Positions 60,083 to 64,000 of a stretch of 64,000 bases of DNA are shown one piece after another. How positions within the stretch are numbered: the first letter of the stretch is position 1; each line of letters starts with the position of its first letter. The notes beneath the pieces are model-generated. The model ran no database searches. It saw only the letters and a list, made by a program, of their open reading frames with translations, and was not told where the DNA came from. The DNA comes from Bimastos eiseni. Lineage: Eukaryota; Annelida; Clitellata; Crassiclitellata; Lumbricidae. The DNA is taken from contig OY365809.1 in the NCBI GenBank assembly GCA_959347315.1, forward strand, positions 40,493,219 through 40,557,218, in the 5' to 3' direction. The position numbers were made by a program, and so were the translations under genes.

Positions 60083-63000
60083 GTGTGTTTTCACAATCAT
60101 ATCATCTGCATCTACAAAATGAATCGTAATCGTTAATTCCAAACTTGTCAAACGCCACTCGAAAGATGAGCGAAGGCATCGGCTTATTCACGAGCTCTGA
60201 ATATTCAAGCTAAATAGTCTTGTACTCATTCCCATCAATTACAATGACAAGCAGGACCTACTTGCGTTATTGCGAGCTAATTTAGGCTATATCTGACCCA
60301 ATTCTATAGATATTGAAATATTTCCAGAGCCAAGCAAAACAGACGATGCAGGACCCAGCGAGAATGAAACGGGACAATTAAATAAGCAACTGTGGTTTTC
60401 TAATAGGTGTGTTGAACTTTTATAGTGCATCAGAGCAGGACGAAAAGGTATGACGCGTAATCCGTCTAACCAATAGAAATTGCAAGAATTAGGTCTCATG
60501 GAAATTAACGTTTAATCTCGCAAGTGGGCTAAATCTTAACTCCACCACTGTTAGCTCTCTGACAGCACCAGTTCCATGCCTGGACAAAGAAGGAGGGCGA
60601 CGCCAATGATCTTTGTTATCACACAGCGTCGTGAAACCGAAACCACTCTAAATCTCAATTTTAGTTGGTACAATGGAGACAAGTAATCGTAATATCCAAA
60701 CTTCTAAAGCTGCACTTGTAGCCAAGTGCAGGGCACCAGCTTATTCACGAGTGCTTAATTAAATAAGAGGAGTTGTGCAAAGGATCGTCCGTGGGAGGTC
60801 AGGAAGTCAGTAAGTAAATGAAGATTCAGTCTGAAGTGCCAATAAAATGACAAAAGTCATGAAATTTTCGATTTAATTGAATGCGGATGACTGGAATGAC
60901 CTTTTCCTTAGCGACGGACTTTGTCTCTTCGTCCATCCAATTGCTCTCTTCCAGTATGCTGATGAACTCCAAGCGGATGTTGTGGATCATTTCCATTGCC
61001 TTCCAACAAAATGCATACTTTTATTCCACGGCAAGGGTTAATCAGCAAGTAGATACGCTACTACTAGGAAGTCATTGCTAATCTGGCATGGTCTTTGTAA
61101 AGTATTGTAGGCTAATGTGATGTAATCAAGAATAGCGCTACTCGAATCAGCAGCTCTCTCAACATTCGTCTGTGCTTTGTTAAGGGAACGTTAAAGTTTT
61201 AAGGCGTCTTCGAAACTGGCATGGTTGAGTGGGCAAGTAATTCCAGGTGCATGGACAGTGGAAGACAGTTCCAAGCTCTATACTCGAAAATCTAATAGTT
61301 GGCTATCTGCTCAGGTAACTTTTGCATGGGTTAACACTGCACGTGTGTGGCATGGTGGCCGATTGGTTAGAGCGGTCGGCCCGTAACATTCAGTGTACGC
61401 TGAGTGAGCGGGTTCGACTCTCGTTCGAGGCGTCACTGTTTAGTGACCTTGAGCAAGTCCTTCGCGCATAATTGCTCTTCATTACAACTGCAGTTGCGTC
61501 GTCTAGGCGTGTGTGCGCTATTGAGCACGACTTGTCGTGTTAAAGCGCGTAATAAATGTCGAGTTGTATTGTACGTACAAATACATACGTGCATAATCAC
61601 TGATACATTTATGCTTGTTCAATTGTTCATAGGTAGGCTCAGAAAATAAGACTCGTGCATGCATGTATAAATGCGGGTATGCATATACCATGTCTTTGCT
61701 TTCTTTGAGGAAGTTCTTCTTGACAAACAATCGACCGACGGCCATTCCCATCCTGTCGTTGACAAACTCGACGCACTTCTGCCACCGAACTGGTTCCTTT
61801 GCCACTCCCTACATCCACGACGTATACACAGATCATACCTCAAGAGTTTTTACATTACACATACTGTCATACTGTAATGGTCATGCGATTAGAATTATAG
61901 AGGCATTAATGTAAGCATCGTTAAGGTATGGCTCATTGGCTGTATGGATGGATGAATTGATTGACGGACGGAAGACGGATGGCTGGATAGATGGTTGGAT
62001 GGATGAATGGATGGATACATTTCATCTAGCTGCTGACTATCTGCGCCTCAGATTCACATTTCAATATGGCCTTACACGCGTAATTTTTTTTATAAATTAG
62101 TAAATAACATAAAATAAATTAAATATATTAAATAAACTAAATAAATTAAATTAACAAAATTAATTAAATCAATTGAATTAATTAAATTAATTAAATTATT
62201 TGATGATTACACAAATGGACGAATGAGTGGATAGAAAGATCAATGGATGGGTGAATGGACAGATGAATGGGTGAACAGATGAATTAATATATGGACAATT
62301 GAAGGGATCAATGGTTTAATGGATGAATGGATGAATGTAGTCTCACTTGTAAGACTTTTCTGTATTCATTTCTTTCCTGTTGATACTTTTCCGTGAGTTC
62401 TGGAGCCCAGCCAAGGATCAGACGCAGCAGCAAATAGTTGGCCAGTAGTCTGCAATTCGAATTCCAAGAGCCATGTAATGTATAATATCAATTAACAGGA
62501 CTCAGTTTCAGTTAATTTGCATTCGGTGAATCGAAAAGAAGTTCCTCCCGTGCATCTGTAGGAATTCTTGATCGCAAAATTCAATTCAACATTCGTTCAA
62601 TTACAGATGAATCGAGCTGGCAGTCGCATCTACACTGTAGATTGAAAAGTATTACAGGTGGACTGAAAGCTCACATAAAGCGTTACAGACGTCCTCTTTC
62701 TCCTCCTCCTCTTCCTCCTCCTCCTCCATCTCCTCCTCCTCCTCTTCGACGTCCCCGTCCTCATTCTCATTTTTATTATTAGCCTAAATTACTTTAATGG
62801 CGCCAAATTCTAAGGCACCGGGCATAAGCGGATGGCGTATCACTCAAAATCAAATCCCTTTATCATGACCATACTCAGAATAAAGTTCAGTGCTATAAGA
62901 CATTCGCAGATTTCAATTTATAACTATAGCATTGGCAATTAGGCATGGGGTTTTATAGCATTCTAAGGGATGTCATCATATTGTATTTTGTTTGCTATGT

Positions 63001-63716
63001 TCTATATCGATATAGACAGTGTTGTATGCAAGACTTGAAACTTCAAGACCAAGACGAGACTGAAACAGTGAGGTACCGAGACAGTGAGGTACCAAGACCG
63101 AGACCGAGACACTAGGCCCAAGACAGTACGAGACAGTAAAAGACAGGTGATCCTATATAAAATGCTGTAAAATACTAATGCATCAGTTTTAGGGAATAAG
63201 GTTTTTTCGTAATTTCAATTTGAAACTTGTAATGTATATAGTACCAATTCCTGAGAATAGTTTTTATATTGTCGCAAGATTTTAAGACAGTTAACGCGAA
63301 ACTTATTGAGATCTCTTGTTCGAGACAGAACAAGACTTTCACTTGAAGACAGTTTCTAAAAATTCGAGACACCACCTCGAGACCGAGACAGCAGGCTTCC
63401 GAGACCGAGACACTAAAAAACTGTCTCGAGACCATACAACTCTGGATATAGAAAACAATGCAAGAAGAAGCTAAGGCAACATGATTAAGACAGAGACAGA
63501 CAGAGATAAAGACAGCCAGACTAGAACAGACAGAGCCAGTCAGACATATAAACATACTACAGACGGATACAGAGATAGGTAGGCGTCTTACTTCTTGTCC
63601 TGTCTGTGAACGAGCTTTGCCATTCCGATTAAGTAATCGGTGGCCATTGAAACGATTTCTTCGTCGCCAGTTATCTTCATCGGCATGAAGGAATCGAAGT
63701 AGAGCAGCCAGTTGAT
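52939..63716 (-). CDS. M13 metallopeptidase (neprilysin/ECE-like), 3' half, 14 exons
   Basis: Exons in transcript order: 63592-63716, 62347-62449, 61689-61808, 60901-60999, 59709-59786, 58917-59020, 58337-58395, 57748-57799, 57396-57463, 56685-56815, 56022-56087, 55127-55222, 53767-53843, 52939-53038. All junctions are GT-AG, and the phases join to 1278 coding bases (425 residues plus TAG). The family is type II membrane, zinc-dependent ectoenzymes that cleave small peptides outside the cell. Visible landmarks: [31 protein letters not shown] with the HEXXH zinc site, [14 protein letters not shown] with the third zinc ligand Glu and its partner Asp, VHSPG with the catalytic His, and the C-terminal CSVW end. 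Family members run ~700-770 residues, so the cytoplasmic tail, membrane anchor and first part of the ectodomain lie beyond the right edge. The usual acidic residue before VHSPG is Ser here (RTSVHSPG). NEP-like and ECE-like features are mixed, so I give no symbol. Confidence 0.96.
53500..53572 (+). mobile_element. Possible degenerate tRNA-derived SINE head
   Basis: GATGGCTAGATGACTAC and, about 35 bases on, TTAGGTTCAAATCCAGAG resemble A and B boxes. It lies in the last intron of the M13 gene on the opposite strand. Confidence 0.35.
54399..54951 (-). mobile_element. Non-autonomous hAT element family 1, copy C
   Basis: Exact 8-bp duplication GATGCTAA (54391-54398; 54952-54959). The ends match the other copies reversed (GGTTGTATGCAAGAC; ATACAACTCTG). 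The centre (about 54565-54790) does not resemble the centres of copies A, B and D, so this copy has a different core. It is in an M13 gene intron. Confidence 0.92.
55276..55882 (+). mobile_element. CR1/L2-type LINE, 5'-truncated
   Basis: The open frame 55276-55770 encodes the C-terminal part of a CR1/L2-like reverse transcriptase: [62 protein letters not shown] and LKTHYF. The 3' end is GCGCGTTACAAATTTAATAA followed by an AATA/AAATA repeat, typical of this group. The frame is intact, so the insertion is fairly recent. It lies antisense in an M13 intron, starting only about 50 bases from exon 55127-55222. Confidence 0.9.
56358..56488. repeat. GGGGGTAATTGTCC minisatellite
   Basis: Seven imperfect copies of a 15-17 base unit in an M13 gene intron. 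Confidence 0.88.
57955..58262. repeat. GTAGATTATGACGCA-type minisatellite
   Basis: Imperfect 12-15 base units produce an artefactual Asp/Tyr/Val-rich plus-strand frame (57903-58283). It lies in an M13 intron between exons 58337-58395 and 57748-57799. Confidence 0.85.
58795..58860 (+). repeat. Dispersed repeat (GCAGGGCACCAG family), copy 2
   Basis: AATGCAGGGCACCAATTTAT and GAGCGCTGCGTCGAGTCAAA match the copies at 22140 and 60685. Confidence 0.6.
59035..59262. repeat. TCATGTCATGA/CACGTCATG tandem repeat
   Basis: Many imperfect, partly palindromic CATGTCATGAA and TCACGTCA words in an M13 intron. The array carries several TGACGT/ACGTCA words. Confidence 0.8.
59340..59545. repeat. CAAACAGACA-type degenerate tandem repeat
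   Basis: Repeated AACCAAACAGACNCAC-like units in an M13 intron. It reads as a Gln/Thr-rich frame by chance. Confidence 0.75.
59935..60080. repeat. CCGTCCAT, GTCT and CT microsatellites
   Basis: Compound simple repeats (TCCGTCCA, TGTC runs, then CT runs at about 60048-60078). Confidence 0.9.
60685..60800 (+). repeat. Dispersed repeat (GCAGGGCACCAG family), copy 3
   Basis: Contains CCAAGTGCAGGGCACCAGCT, a TTATTCACGAG phrase and AGGAGTTGTGCAAAGGATCG. It is the longest of the three copies, in the M13 intron upstream of exon 59709-59786. Confidence 0.65.
61350..61580 (+). mobile_element. tRNA-derived SINE family 2, copy 2 (most complete)
   Basis: The head has ATGGTGGCCGATTGGTTAGA (A box) and GCGGGTTCGACTCTCGTTCG (B box). 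The body has CCTTGAGCAAGTCCTTCGCG and CAACTGCAGTTGCGTCGTC, and the tail is GCGCGTAATAAATGTCGAG. Its head extends the fragment at 51303, and its whole length matches 30590-30810. Confidence 0.88.
61955..62340. repeat. GGAT/GAATG microsatellites around a LINE tail
   Basis: GGATGGATGAATGG-type repeats at about 61955-62012 and 62205-62338. Between them, 62025-62100 matches the 3' end of the CR1/L2 element at 55276-55882 (GACTATCTGCGCCTCAGATT), followed by an AATTA-rich tail. Confidence 0.78.
62695..62765. repeat. TCC microsatellite
   Basis: CTCCTCCTCTTCC-type run in an M13 intron. Confidence 0.9.
63018..63444 (-). mobile_element. Non-autonomous hAT element family 1, copy D
   Basis: Exact 8-bp duplication GATATAGA (63010-63017; 63445-63452). 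The ends are CAGTGTTGTATGC and CATACAACTCTG. It is collinear with copies A and B in reverse, and sits in the first M13 intron of the window. Confidence 0.95.
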
Positions 63717-64000
63717 CTACAGACACATTCAGGCGATATCTTCTTCTTCTTCTTGCAATCTCATTTAATCAGTTTTCTTACAATTTCATTAAGTCTCTCA
63801 GCAATATCATTTAAGCATCGGCAATGTCCTTTAATCTTCATGTAATGTCATTTAATCCTTTGCAAATGTAATTTGATCCTCTGCAAAGTAGTTCTAGTAA
63901 TAAAAAAATTAATAATAATAATAATAATAAAAATAGCAGCGGATGTAGCAGTTAGTATTATATTAATACAAATGATAGTAATAGTCACAATAATAATGAT
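63717..64000. other. M13 intron sequence at the window edge
   Basis: Contains TTTAATC/CATTTAA words repeated about every 30 bases (63765-63880) and AATAATAAT runs (about 63903-63930). The next upstream exon is not in the window. Confidence 0.5.

Noticed and set aside
59896..60151. Arg/Glu/Asp-rich minus-strand frames
   Set aside because: They are GTCT and CT microsatellites.
63175..63726. 183-codon minus-strand frame
   Set aside because: It joins parts of hAT element copy D with an M13 exon read in the wrong frame; the true exon is 63592-63716.

Overview
The window is nuclear DNA of an animal: AT-rich, with GT-AG introns, tRNA-derived SINEs, non-LTR retrotransposon relics and many cut-and-paste transposons. 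The frequent TAGGCCTA-type words and the gene set suggest a marine invertebrate, perhaps a non-vertebrate deuterostome, but this is inference and the species cannot be named from the sequence. No CRISPR array, operon, rRNA gene or canonical tRNA gene was seen.

Layout. Positions 860-16942 are a tandem segmental duplication of about 8 kb. Each unit carries one intronless, minus-strand, ankyrin plus six-transmembrane TRP-like channel gene (5548-7377 and 13886-15706). A 21-bp coding-like minisatellite lies downstream of each gene; it is 1.9 kb long in unit 1 and about 0.2 kb in unit 2. Unit 2 also carries a 1.3 kb hAT-like insertion just after the channel stop codon and a perfect 34-bp palindrome that unit 1 lacks. 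Positions 16944-22300 hold retrotransposon relics and an unusual array of GGATCGATGA-type repeats. Positions 23898-24995 hold a one-exon type II membrane glycosyltransferase-like gene (minus). Positions 25000-36500 are a transposon graveyard: LINE tails, several SINEs, a dead hAT transposase, a Helitron-like 3' end, and several short non-autonomous hAT elements with exact 8-bp target duplications, two of which contain a second element. Positions 40913-45954 hold a synaptobrevin/VAMP gene on the minus strand in six recognised exons. Positions 47000-52300 hold another dead hAT transposase and four or five more small inverted-repeat elements. From 52939 to the right edge lies the 3' half of an M13 (neprilysin/endothelin-converting-enzyme) metallopeptidase gene on the minus strand: 14 exons with consistent phases giving 425 residues, the 5' part lying outside the window.

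The genes are unrelated cellular genes and do not form a pathway. All four clear loci are on the minus strand, but spacing and introns argue against a shared transcript. The most unusual content is the divergent channel pair and the dense, dateable hAT landscape, including a case where a transposon end appears to supply the poly(A) signal of the second channel gene.
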